Counted from the first letter of the stretch, positions 1 to 6,811 are shown. The stretch: DNA of 12,179 bases from Microcaldota archaeon (GCA_013331535.1 DUGF01000061.1:3489-15667), one strand, 5' to 3'. Translations and numbers: made by a program. The notes: generated by a model not told the origin, from the sequence alone.

Positions 1-2
1 TA

Positions 3-2831
3 GCTGATTTAAGAAGCGCTATTGATAGGTCTGGTCTTGATGATACTAAAAGAACAGAGTTTGAAAATAGATTAACTGTATATGAGGCAGATTATGATCG
101 GTGTTCTTTGAATCTTGACACAGCGATTTCAGCTCGCAATTCTTTGGATATTTCTTATTATCGTGGACGTTTGGAATCTGTTTTCCGTAATTTGAACTCA
201 TTAGGCGAACAACTCGCTTCCGAAGGAGTTGATGTTCCCGGTCTTAAAAGACCTTCATTACGTGAAATATACAAAAATGCTCGAACCAGAATAACTGAAT
301 TAAGAACTTCGTTATCTGATTTATTCGACAGAGCAAAACAGTCTGCGGTTTCTGTTGCGCTTGGAGCTGAAATAGCTAAACTAGATATAAAAATAAGTCG
401 TTTGGAAGCAGAGATGGCTGCAAAAGAAGGCACAACGGGGGGAGAAGGCGCTATTGAACGCATTTCCAAAAGACGTGATGCTCTTCTAAGATTAAGGGAT
501 TCATTAGATTATTACGATTCTAAGGCACGTGCTGGAACATTATCACAAAAAGAGTATGATGCTCTGGTAAAGCATTTTGCTCTTGAAGCAGATGGTGCTA
601 ACTTCAAATTAAATGATGCTTCTGGTTATCACAGAGCTGTAAAAGATCTTGATGAGAGCTTGGTTTCTAAGCCGGGTAGTTATGCTCTTGTTGATACTGC
701 GGTCGTAAAGCCAAGTGCTAAAAGTTCAGAAGCAACCGAAACTGAAGCATTTACTTTAACGCCAGATGAACTATCAGATATTGCTGATAATCAAGTTTTA
801 ACACGTAACGGAGTTCGGCTAGGTCTGGGGTCCAGAGATCTCGTAGTACGTATGAGAACATTAAGAACCAGGGACGGCCGGGAACTGACAGTAGATGAAG
901 TCGCAGCGGTATGGGATCACTTACTAGAAACAAACAAAATACCATCTGATCGTTTAGATGTTAATTCGTCCTGGACTAGGGTGTTTAGAGCGCATAGTAC
1001 TGCTGCGAAAGACATAATTTCCGGTACATTAGCCGGTGCTGCACATGTTACTGACCAGCCTACAGCAAGATCCTTGTTTAGTTTCTTAAATTCTGGTCAT
1101 TATAATTCAGTGTTTGATGCAATTACTACGCGTGGAAACTTTTCAGAAGTAATTCAATCTAGGTTATTAGCTTATTTCTATGGTGGGAAAAATTTAAGGA
1201 CTGTGCTTATAGATGGTGCAGTTGGTCTTCGATTTAGTGGAGTAGACGTTAGTGGTGTTTTTGTTTCTGCACTGAAAGATGCATACAAACTTTCCACTAA
1301 AAAACCGGAAAAAATTGAACCACAGATTGTAGTAGCAGAAAATGGTTTCTATGGACGTAATCCCCTAAACGAAGGCTGGCGCAGGGCAATAGTTGGATTT
1401 GGGTATCGTACTCCTACCGGAGAGAGCATTTCTCCAAAAACTGCTGGGCAATGGGCTGGATACGCAATTAAAAGAGCTGCATTTATTGCTTTGTTCATTT
1501 ATCCAGGTTGGGGTAGAAATCTTATTCAAGACCAAACATACGGGAGGGCAGAAAGGTATTTAGAAACCCGCAAAATTGAACAAGCACAAAAGCCAGAAGC
1601 CAGGGCAGAGATTATTGCTCGAAAACTTGGTTTTACTAAGCCAAATTTTTTTGATTTTGTCACCGGAATAGAAGATGAACGGGTAAGGAACGAGTTTGTT
1701 AAGGCAATTGAAGATTTGATGGAGCAAGAAAGTGCTCCAATTCTAACCTATCCAATTACTAAAGATATACTTAAACCTTTTTCGAATGAAAAAGTTCCTA
1801 CTTCGGATGAAAAAGTTCCTATTTACAACGTTACTACCGGAATCCCAGAGCTGAAAGTAGCAACACTTTACCTTAAACTATTACAAGTCCAGCTTTTACC
1901 TTATCCTTCAGGTGGTCCAAGGTCTTTGAGCGATTATGCTGAAACATTAAATGCTGAAACATCAAGTAAAGTGGCTGCTACATATTCTTTAAGGTTTCAA
2001 CGTGCCACGGCTATAATAAGTTTAGACGCATTGGGTTCGAAATTGTATGGACAAGCTGATCCGAAAAGATTTATTGTAGACGACTTTTTGCAAACCCAAC
2101 ATCGATCTGCTGACGAATTGGTCAAACTTTTGACCAAACTTAATGGACTTAGCGAAGAGGTTCAACGCAAGGCTTTAGCTAGAGGCTCTTATCAAAAGGT
2201 TGTTGAGTTCATAGACGCCGAATTATCTATAAAAGAAGCGAAAACTAGTGGGGTGCTTGCAAAGGAGATGGAGCATCAGGCTCTTGCGGCTACTATAATT
2301 CATTTCGTCCCTAAGTTAGCTGGTGTGGATACAAAAGTGTTTCTGGATAGAGTTGTTGCTGAATTCGAACGATGCGAGAAAATTGATGGTTTCGTTCAGT
2401 TGCGTAGCGAACTCCAAACAGAATCTGGAATTAGAAAAATGTTTGATGATTATAAAAAAGCGCCATATGTTAGCGGAATGAGTGTTGATGATTCCACTGC
2501 ATGGCAAATGGAATTTATAACTAATATGATTAAGGTTTACAAACCAGAGTCGAACATTTCAATGTATGCTTGGATAATTTTAAATGGCAAAGGTGCCTCT
2601 ATTGATTTAACTGCCATTACGTCTTTGTCTAAAGAGCAGCAGGACAAGTTTGCCCCGTGGTTATATCTCCAGTTTGAAGACCTTGGCATGTTGGATAGTG
2701 ATGGGGGAACAGAACCAGACAGAGTTATATTACTTAGGACGTATCTTGAGAAGAATCCATCTGCCCCAAATCAGTTAACGACGGGGTCTAAAATCCCAGA
2801 CCTTATTACTGCCAAAGAGACTACGGACTAA
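3..2831 (+). CDS. Very large protein of unknown function, 5' end outside window
   Basis: The frame is open from the left edge, so the first in-window start-like codon (TTG at 108) is probably not the start; 942 residues are visible. I do not recognise the family. The first ~180 visible residues are charged and helical, with a likely coiled coil around residues 125-170 (alternating L/I and K/E/R). The middle (nt ~960-1520) is richer in aromatic and small residues and has one short hydrophobic stretch (nt 1476-1511, AAFIALFIYPGW) too short to be a clear membrane span. The C-terminal third is mixed helical. An in-frame 21-bp tandem duplication (1781-1822) gives two EKVP heptads. No catalytic motif or Cys cluster is evident. 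A 54-bp gap separates it from the pilin-like gene on the same strand, so a shared surface or transfer function is possible but unproven. The coding region is AT-rich. Confidence 0.8.
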   Translation, partial: ADLRSAIDRSGLDDTKRTEFENRLTVYEADYDRCSLNLDTAISARNSLDISYYRGRLESVFRNLNSLGEQLASEGVDVPGLKRPSLREIYKNARTRITELRTSLSDLFDRAKQSAVSVALGAEIAKLDIKISRLEAEMAAKEGTTGGEGAIERISKRRDALLRLRDSLDYYDSKARAGTLSQKEYDALVKHFALEADGANFKLNDASGYHRAVKDLDESLVSKPGSYALVDTAVVKPSAKSSEATETEAFTLTPDELSDIADNQVLTRNGVRLGLGSRDLVVRMRTLRTRDGRELTVDEVAAVWDHLLETNKIPSDRLDVNSSWTRVFRAHSTAAKDIISGTLAGAAHVTDQPTARSLFSFLNSGHYNSVFDAITTRGNFSEVIQSRLLAYFYGGKNLRTVLIDGAVGLRFSGVDVSGVFVSALKDAYKLSTKKPEKIEPQIVVAENGFYGRNPLNEGWRRAIVGFGYRTPTGESISPKTAGQWAGYAIKRAAFIALFIYPGWGRNLIQDQTYGRAERYLETRKIEQAQKPEARAEIIARKLGFTKPNFFDFVTGIEDERVRNEFVKAIEDLMEQESAPILTYPITKDILKPFSNEKVPTSDEKVPIYNVTTGIPELKVATLYLKLLQVQLLPYPSGGPRSLSDYAETLNAETSSKVAATYSLRFQRATAIISLDALGSKLYGQADPKRFIVDDFLQTQHRSADELVKLLTKLNGLSEEVQRKALARGSYQKVVEFIDAELSIKEAKTSGVLAKEMEHQALAATIIHFVPKLAGVDTKVFLDRVVAEFERCEKIDGFVQLRSELQTESGIRKMFDDYKKAPYVSGMSVDDSTAWQMEFITNMIKVYKPESNISMYAWIILNGKGASIDLTAITSLSKEQQDKFAPWLYLQFEDLGMLDSDGGTEPDRVILLRTYLEKNPSAPNQLTTGSKIPDLITAKETTD
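1781..1822 (+). repeat. In-frame 21-bp tandem duplication
   Basis: Two adjacent 21-bp units (1781-1801 and 1802-1822) differ at two bases. Each encodes a seven-residue unit containing EKVP (SNEKVPT then SDEKVPI). The repeat keeps the reading frame and probably lies in a flexible linker of the large upstream protein. Confidence 0.85.
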
Positions 2832-2856
2832 ACGCATTAAATCTAAAAAACAGCAG

Positions 2857-2864
2857 TTTAAAAA
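2857..2864 (+). promoter_or_regulatory. TATA-like element for pilin-like gene
   Basis: TTTAAAAA is centred about 25.5 nt before the ATG at 2886, the spacing of an archaeal leaderless promoter. A GGAG at 2872-2875 could alternatively act as a Shine-Dalgarno site if the gene is read from a longer transcript coming from the large gene upstream. Confidence 0.5.
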
Positions 2865-2885
2865 TAAATATGGAGAGTTGTAACT

Positions 2886-3308
2886 ATGGGAGTACTTACC
2901 AAAATCCTAGGGTTCGCATTTATACTACTTTTCGGCGTTCTATTCGCATATGGGTTTAGCGGGGAAGACTGTTCTACAAATCCATCCGGGCCTAGTTGTT
3001 CTGGTAGTGGAAGTTCCGGCAGTTCCAGTTTCACAGGCGCAGGCGGTGAAATCTACGATGCTCTCCAACAGCTTTGCACTATTGTAAAGAATTCGCTTGC
3101 TGTTGGAATGATGTTCATGGTCGTGTCTGCCTCGCTTGTATATGCAGTCGGGCAGGTCATGGGAGCTGAAACACGCGCACGTGCCTCGGTGTGGGCAACC
3201 TCAATGTTCAACGGAGCAATAATCGCGGCATTAATCTACTTACTGGTTCCATTTGTGCTGGAGATACTGCTGAAAAACAGCGTGGCTGGAGGAATACCGA
3301 CGTGCTGA
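2886..3308 (+). CDS. Secreted/membrane protein with VirB2/TrbC-like pilin layout
   Basis: A 140-aa protein. Residues 4-22 form a hydrophobic signal sequence (ILGFAFILLFGVLFAYG) with a plausible signal-peptidase site near residues 21-24. A Ser/Gly-rich low-complexity linker with two Cys (29, 38) covers residues 25-52. Two long hydrophobic helices follow (about 66-92 and 103-129), joined by a short polar/basic turn (GAETRAR, 93-99). Cys64 and the C-terminal Cys140 flank the hairpin. This order (signal, short exposed part, two helices with a charged turn) matches VirB2/TrbC-type conjugative pilins, including those used by archaeal DNA-transfer pili; that family assignment is inference from layout, not from a diagnostic motif. 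It could be another small two-span membrane protein. It follows the giant gene by 54 bp and is convergent with the AbiE operon, 29 bp away. Confidence 0.75.
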   Translation: MGVLTKILGFAFILLFGVLFAYGFSGEDCSTNPSGPSCSGSGSSGSSSFTGAGGEIYDALQQLCTIVKNSLAVGMMFMVVSASLVYAVGQVMGAETRARASVWATSMFNGAIIAALIYLLVPFVLEILLKNSVAGGIPTC

Positions 3309-3337
3309 AAGTTGAGTCTTGGGTTCCGTCTTCTCTT

Positions 3338-4084
3338 TTACAGTCTCTCCTCAATCTCCTTCTTTACCTGGGCAAAGGGAGGTAATGTGCCACTTATGAA
3401 TCTTTTAAGCTCCCGTTCCCAGTTCTGCTCCTTTTCTTCAAGTTTTCTGGCGAATTCCTTCTTGTCAAATCCTTTAATCTTTTTTGACAGAAGTCCCTCA
3501 TCAATCCGTAATCCCTTTATTTTTAACAAGAACCATAGATCATAAACATCCCTTGGCTTGTTCCTTTCAAATATGGTTTTTATTTTCTCCACCACTATTT
3601 CTTTTTCATCCATAGCAAATATCTCGAAAGAAGGAATATCCTTATACATTGGCACTATCATTTCCCTTTTCGGTGGATTTACCGAGCGTTCCCGTGAGCT
3701 AAGATTAAGAGTAAGAACGAGCATGCTTTCTTTTGTACCTTTATACAGCGGTCCTCTAAACGCCAAGCGTATATTTATCTGGTTCTGAAATTTGTCCATT
3801 TCCTTTATGGTTGCCCCTATGTTTAATGATTGGATTGAGTAAAGAACCAGGCGCATTATTTTGTCAATATCTATTTTCTTGGTTACTGTAAAATCAAGAT
3901 CCTCGCTGAATCTGTTAAGCTTGTATATCTTATACAAGCATGTGCCTCCTTTGAAAACAAATTCCTTTCCGACTTGCCGGTAGAGGTTAAAAAGCACGAG
4001 GTCCTGGAAGTAATCCTTTTCGCAGTTCCCTGTAGAAAGGTTTTTCAGTCCAGCAGTTTGTTCCAGCTCATCTTTTGTTATCAT
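3338..4084 (-). CDS. abiEii: AbiEii-type nucleotidyltransferase toxin
   Basis: A 248-aa member of the AbiEii/AbiGii (DUF1814) nucleotidyltransferase family, the toxin half of type IV AbiE systems. Visible family motifs: KGGTCLYK (45-52) followed by RFSEDLDF (58-65), supplying the D-x-D metal-binding acidic pair (D62, D64), and a later lysine/arginine-rich block ending in RDVYDLWFLL (around 178-187). Characterised members transfer nucleotides to target molecules, tRNA acceptor stems in the mycobacterial MenT case; the target here cannot be read from sequence. The motif set is intact, so the enzyme is probably active. Its start overlaps the 3' end of the upstream abiEi gene by 17 bp, indicating translational coupling with the antitoxin made first. 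The stop lies 29 bp from the stop of the convergent pilin-like gene. Confidence 0.92.
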   Translation of the reverse strand: MITKDELEQTAGLKNLSTGNCEKDYFQDLVLFNLYRQVGKEFVFKGGTCLYKIYKLNRFSEDLDFTVTKKIDIDKIMRLVLYSIQSLNIGATIKEMDKFQNQINIRLAFRGPLYKGTKESMLVLTLNLSSRERSVNPPKREMIVPMYKDIPSFEIFAMDEKEIVVEKIKTIFERNKPRDVYDLWFLLKIKGLRIDEGLLSKKIKGFDKKEFARKLEEKEQNWERELKRFISGTLPPFAQVKKEIEERL

Positions 4085-4670
4085 CTATTCTCGCCTCTTT
4101 CAATCTTTTTATGGTATTCTTCATTTTCATTTTTTTCAGGTAGTCGGTTAATTTTCTTATGTTAATCTCGTTGAGGTGTTCTTGTAAAATCTCATAGAAT
4201 GTATCGTAAGTTATATGGCGCAGGTATAACGCATCTACGAGAGCCTTTTCCTTTTCAGCTATAAATATATCTGCGTTCCCATAGGCGACTTTTCCAAAAC
4301 CAGAGAAATTCTCCTTTTTGATCCTTATAAATTCTATAGTCGTATTTGAGAACGTAATATTGCGCCTCTTTTTAGGTCTGGTGGTGATAACCTGAATGTA
4401 TGTCGGTAACTGTTCCGTGAGATTATAATATCTAATAGCTGCCCATGACGATATGTAAGATGGCCAGACAATATGAGATGCAATAATCCATGGATCCTTG
4501 CAGACTGTGTACTTGTTCCTTTCGAGCTCAAAGATAAGTCCCGCTTTTTTTAGCCTGTGAACAACGAGTTTTGCATAATTGCTTTTTTTATCAATAATAT
4601 CCTTTACATTCTTCACAGTGAACACTGGGTACTTTTCCAGTTGTTTTAGCAATTTTATACGATTAACCAT
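4068..4670 (-). CDS. abiEi: AbiEi-type antitoxin / autorepressor (winged helix)
   Basis: About 200 aa. The N-terminal ~65 residues (VNRIKLLKQLEKYPVFTVKN... through a KLVVHRLKKAGLI recognition-type helix) form a winged-helix DNA-binding domain. The rest contains the PSYISSWAAIRYYNL block and the VITTRPKKRR strand typical of AbiEi / 'transcriptional regulator of viral defence' proteins. Family members neutralise AbiEii and repress their own operon by binding inverted repeats at the promoter. I chose the ATG at 4670: a 20-bp palindrome abuts it exactly (4671-4690) and a TATA-like element lies about 28 nt upstream, consistent with a (near-)leaderless message. The alternative ATG at 4679, three codons upstream, lies inside the palindrome and only about 20 nt from the TATA element. 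The gene overlaps abiEii by 17 bp. Confidence 0.9.
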   Translation of the reverse strand: MVNRIKLLKQLEKYPVFTVKNVKDIIDKKSNYAKLVVHRLKKAGLIFELERNKYTVCKDPWIIASHIVWPSYISSWAAIRYYNLTEQLPTYIQVITTRPKKRRNITFSNTTIEFIRIKKENFSGFGKVAYGNADIFIAEKEKALVDALYLRHITYDTFYEILQEHLNEINIRKLTDYLKKMKMKNTIKRLKEARIDDNKR

Positions 4671-4690
4671 AGTTATCATTTTTGATAACT
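4671..4690 (-). promoter_or_regulatory. Palindromic operator copy 1, abutting abiEi start
   Basis: AGTTATCATTTTTGATAACT: perfect 8-bp arms around a TTTT spacer. It ends exactly at the abiEi ATG (4670) and lies between that ATG and a minus-strand TATA-like TTAATAAA (4695-4702). A bound dimer here would block initiation directly. AbiEi autorepression through inverted repeats is known for the family; binding to this site is inferred. Confidence 0.7.
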
Positions 4691-4790
4691 AAGGTTTATT
4701 AAGGTTTCGTTTAGATGGCGCACCTTTTCTAGTCCCCAATCTTCTCACGAATAAGTTGACTACCTCATCAAATGGCGGTACTTCTTTCAT
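4689..4790 (-). CDS. Possible 33-codon ORF or decayed transposase fragment, part 2
   Basis: An ATG at 4790 opens 33 codons (MKEVPPFDEVVNLFVRRLG, then TRKGAPSKRNLNKP). The stop overlaps the last bases of palindrome copy 1. The frame is open upstream to a TTG at 4820, directly after a TAG at 4823-4821, and is continuous with the small frame starting at 4913. The order PPFDEVVNLF, a basic stretch, then GAPSKR loosely recalls the N-terminal region of IS5/IS1182-type transposases (consensus roughly IPWDE...RGAPAK), as remembered from the family and not checked by alignment. It could be a real small gene, a transposase remnant, or chance. A palindrome (4796-4818) sits a few bases upstream of the ATG. 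Confidence 0.3.
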   Translation of the reverse strand: MKEVPPFDEVVNLFVRRLGTRKGAPSKRNLNKP

Positions 4791-4795
4791 ATACC

Positions 4796-4818
4796 GTGCC
4801 AAATAAGTAATTTGGCAC
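4796..4818 (-). repeat. Second-type inverted repeat (9-bp arms)
   Basis: GTGCCAAAT and ATTTGGCAC arms flank a 5-bp spacer. On the minus strand a TTTTGTATAGTTG element overlaps and precedes it, and an ATG (4790) follows, repeating the TATA-palindrome-ATG order of the two neighbouring cassettes but with a different palindrome. No T-run follows on either strand, so an operator or cruciform is more likely than a terminator. Confidence 0.5.
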
Positions 4819-4820
4819 AA

Positions 4821-4913
4821 CTATACAAAACCAACGAGGATAAACCCAAAAAGAAAATCGGAAAAACTTAGTTGGTTTTGTATAAGGGGTTTTCGATACT
4901 TTTGTATTACCAT
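4821..4913 (-). pseudogene. 30-codon ORF behind operator copy 2; possible transposase N-terminus remnant
   Basis: An ATG at 4913, exactly abutting palindrome copy 2, opens 30 codons ending at TAG (4823-4821). The peptide begins MVIQKYRKPLIQNQLSFSDF and ends in a hydrophobic LFGFILVGFV. Reading through the single TAG continues in frame to 4689, 74 amino acids in all apart from the TAG. The opening QLSFSDF resembles the start of many IS5/IS1182-family transposases (roughly QLSF-x-DF-x-LPFGGKL), and the part after the TAG has features expected further along, so a decayed IS fragment is the leading guess. A genuine tiny protein under AbiEi control is the alternative. Recall-based resemblance only. 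Confidence 0.35.
4822..4884. repeat. 14-bp inverted repeat, 35-bp loop
   Basis: TATACAAAACCAAC (4822-4835) and GTTGGTTTTGTATA (4871-4884) are perfect complements. The outer half also recurs as a direct repeat, CAACTATACAAAA at 4818-4830 and 4935-4947. It could be ends of a tiny mobile element, a hairpin, or duplicated TATA elements. Confidence 0.6.
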
Positions 4914-4933
4914 AATTATCATTTTTGATAATT
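4914..4933 (-). promoter_or_regulatory. Palindromic operator copy 2
   Basis: AATTATCATTTTTGATAATT has the same core as the abiEi operator, with one compensating base change in each arm so that it remains a perfect palindrome. It abuts the ATG at 4913. A minus-strand TATA-like TTTGTATA (4939-4946) lies about 29 nt upstream of that ATG. The paired change argues for selection on symmetry, as expected of a dimer-binding site. Confidence 0.65.
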
Positions 4934-4956
4934 TCAACTATACAAAAAGCAAATAT

Positions 4957-5676
4957 CTACCGTATCGCTTCATATTCCTTATTGCATTTTCCTATAAACT
5001 GCATTTTCAGAAAATTAGCATTGTGAAACAACAAATATTTCATATATCCCCATTTACGCGCCCGTCTCATTGAAATACGTGCAACCGCATCCTTTGCATA
5101 CAAGACTCTTCCGATTTTTGACAGCCTTTTTATCAGGTCGGTATCCTCGCCCGTCACGAGTTCTGTATCAAATCCTCCTATTTTCCTATAGGTATCCGCT
5201 TTCACCGCGAGATTGTCCGCAGCTGCAAATGGAATTTTTAATTTATAAGTTATCCGCACAAGTGGCTCAAAAATAGCAAGGGAAAAAACATTCTCGGCAA
5301 CGTTTCCCCTGTAAGGAAGCAGTCTTCCACACACTGCAATTGCCTTTCCGGAAAATATCGGTTCGACTAACTTCTCAAGCCAGTCTTTTGCATAAACCGT
5401 ATCCGCACTTGCATGCACAAGAACCTTTCCACGTGCAATCTCGCATCCTTTTTGACGACCAACAGCGATTATTCCACGTGGAGCGCTGGTGATTCGCGCC
5501 CCATGCTTTTTTGCAATATCCCGTGTTTTGTCAGTGCTGTAACTATCCGCGATTATAATTTCAAATCTCCTTTTTGTTTTCTGCCTGGAAATTGATTTGA
5601 GCGTATCGCCAATATACTTTTCCTCGTTTAGCGTGGGAATTATTATGGAGATTTCTGGTGGTTTTTCTGTTTGCAT
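4957..5676 (-). CDS. Family 2 glycosyltransferase (GT-A fold)
   Basis: A 239-aa cytoplasmic or membrane-peripheral GT2 enzyme that transfers a sugar from an activated donor; acceptor unknown. Visible: nucleotide-binding start ISIIIPTLNEEKYI (9-22), IIADSYSTDKT (41-51), the DxD-type metal site as SAD (90-92), the acceptor-side ADNLAVKAD (153-161), and the conserved GEDTDL acidic motif (176-181) with the usual catalytic aspartate region. A basic Arg-rich segment (MRRARKWG) follows, with no obvious transmembrane anchor. The length is normal for a stand-alone GT2 domain. The ATG at 5676 is about 25.5 nt from a TATA element shared with the divergent KaiC-like gene, supporting this start and a leaderless mRNA. 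Its role is probably in glycan or glycolipid synthesis; no other sugar genes are nearby. Confidence 0.93.
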   Translation of the reverse strand: MQTEKPPEISIIIPTLNEEKYIGDTLKSISRQKTKRRFEIIIADSYSTDKTRDIAKKHGARITSAPRGIIAVGRQKGCEIARGKVLVHASADTVYAKDWLEKLVEPIFSGKAIAVCGRLLPYRGNVAENVFSLAIFEPLVRITYKLKIPFAAADNLAVKADTYRKIGGFDTELVTGEDTDLIKRLSKIGRVLYAKDAVARISMRRARKWGYMKYLLFHNANFLKMQFIGKCNKEYEAIR

Positions 5677-5698
5677 ACTTCAGAATTCGTCCATAGCA

Positions 5699-5704
5699 TT
5701 TAAA
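5699..5704. promoter_or_regulatory. Self-complementary TATA element shared by divergent genes
   Basis: TTTAAA is centred at 5701.5, which is 26.5 nt from the plus-strand ATG at 5728 and 25.5 nt from the minus-strand ATG at 5676. Both distances fit leaderless archaeal transcription, and the 51-bp intergenic space leaves little room for two separate promoters. Confidence 0.6.
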
Positions 5705-5727
5705 AACGTGTTTTGTGATGAAATCGC

Positions 5728-6450
5728 ATGGCTTTACCTCCTCTTGCAGTGGATGAATCAATGCCCATCCTCAGAAAGACAAAATTGTCCACAGGAATAC
5801 GCGAGCTGGATATCATGCTTGAGGGTGGATACCAAAATCCAGGAAACATATTGCTGATCGGTCCAAGCGGAATGGAAAAAAACGCATTTGCATTTCATTT
5901 CGCAAAATCAAGTTCTGAAAACGGAAATAAAGTATTCTATATAGCTACGGATACAACCCCTGAAGATATAGTCAACAAGGCATCTTCTGTAGGCATTGAG
6001 CTTGCATCAGGAAAAGATTTCAAGTTCATAGATTGTTATTCATCCACGCTTGGCACTGCGTCTCCTCCATTTAAAGAGACTGTCCAGGTGTCTGGTCCTT
6101 CGGCATTGAATGATCTTTCTCTTGCGATAAATGAGGCAATAAAAGAAAGTGCTGGAAAGAAGATGGCAGTTGTATTCCACTCTCTTTCTTCGTTGGTTCT
6201 CTACAACCAAAAGGATTCCATCCTTAAATTCCTTCAAGTCGTCGGTGGGCGATTGAAAAACGCGGATGCCACTGTAATCCTGCTGATCGAAGAGGGAATG
6301 CATGAAAAGCAGTTGTTTGCAATGCTTGTGCATTCAATGGATTCAACATTTACGATTCATGATAAAGGGGGAAGTTTTGAATTGAAGATTCCTGACGTGG
6401 AGGCGATGATACCTATGAGGTTATCGCCAACCGGGATAGGGATAATCTGA
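5728..6450 (+). CDS. KaiC-like RecA-superfamily protein with degenerate ATPase motifs
   Basis: A 240-aa single-domain KaiC/HTR-like protein. The family opening is clear: LSTGIRELDIMLEGG (20-34), then the P-loop position GPSGMEKN (45-52), then FYIATDTTPEDIV (70-82). Canonical Walker A is GxxGxGK[ST]; here the third Gly is Glu50 and the Ser/Thr is Asn52, although Lys51 remains. Walker B reads MAVVFHSLSSL (146-156), with His151 replacing the usual Asp. ATP hydrolysis is therefore unlikely, and the protein may be a nucleotide-binding or scaffold pseudo-ATPase. A Roadblock/LC7 gene follows after 10 bp, a common partner for archaeal KaiC-like and GTPase regulators. The ATG at 5728 matches the shared TATA element; the next Met (codon 12) is less likely. 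Confidence 0.85.
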   Translation: MALPPLAVDESMPILRKTKLSTGIRELDIMLEGGYQNPGNILLIGPSGMEKNAFAFHFAKSSSENGNKVFYIATDTTPEDIVNKASSVGIELASGKDFKFIDCYSSTLGTASPPFKETVQVSGPSALNDLSLAINEAIKESAGKKMAVVFHSLSSLVLYNQKDSILKFLQVVGGRLKNADATVILLIEEGMHEKQLFAMLVHSMDSTFTIHDKGGSFELKIPDVEAMIPMRLSPTGIGII

Positions 6451-6460
6451 AGTTGATCGT

Positions 6461-6811
6461 ATGGTTCATATACTTGAAACAGAAAGTGGAAAAAGCTCTG
6501 CAGCTTCATTGATGCAGGAACTGAAAGGCACTGGAATAGAAAGCCTTCTTGTGCGCAGAGACGGAATTTTAATCCATTCCACTGTTACTCTGGATGAGCA
6601 CGTTCCTTCGGTAGCATCTTCCTTAGCCAATGTAAGCGATGCAATGGTAAAATCTTTTAACGATGAGCAAAAAGAAATAGAGCTAATGTTTGACGGAATC
6701 TATTTTGTAATTCTTCCTCTTGGAAATTATCTTTTATGCGGGATAGTAAAGGACCGCGAAACAAAAAAGGAAATGCGTTCATGCGCTGAAAATCTGAAGG
6801 CACTGAAATAA
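6461..6811 (+). CDS. Roadblock/LC7-domain protein
   Basis: A 116-aa protein spanning about one Roadblock/LC7 (MglB-like) domain. The fold signature is visible: N-terminal helix (AASLMQELKG), strand IESLLVRRDGILIHS (about 28-42), central helix (VASSLANVSDAMVKSF), then strands EIELMFDGIYFVILPLG and YLLCGIVKDRE, with a C-terminal helix. Such proteins dimerise and act as GTPase-activating or scaffolding partners in prokaryotes. It lies 10 bp after the KaiC-like gene and 26 bp before tldD, so the three are probably cotranscribed. No MglA-type small GTPase is visible, so the likeliest partner is the KaiC-like neighbour. No strong Shine-Dalgarno site precedes the ATG. Confidence 0.82.
   Translation: MVHILETESGKSSAASLMQELKGTGIESLLVRRDGILIHSTVTLDEHVPSVASSLANVSDAMVKSFNDEQKEIELMFDGIYFVILPLGNYLLCGIVKDRETKKEMRSCAENLKALK

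Noticed and set aside
4671..4679. ATG at 4679 as the abiEi start
   Set aside because: It lies inside the palindrome and too close to the TATA-like element; the ATG at 4670 repeats the geometry of the second cassette.
4821..4823. TAG read through as pyrrolysine in the small frame
   Set aside because: There is no sign of pyrrolysine genes in the window and the TAG falls inside a repeated TATA-like element, so a simple stop is the better reading.
4668..4933. Operator copies as a target-site duplication flanking an insertion
   Set aside because: About 23 bp is long for a target duplication and each copy is itself a perfect palindrome next to an ATG, so regulatory sites explain them better; kept only as an alternative.
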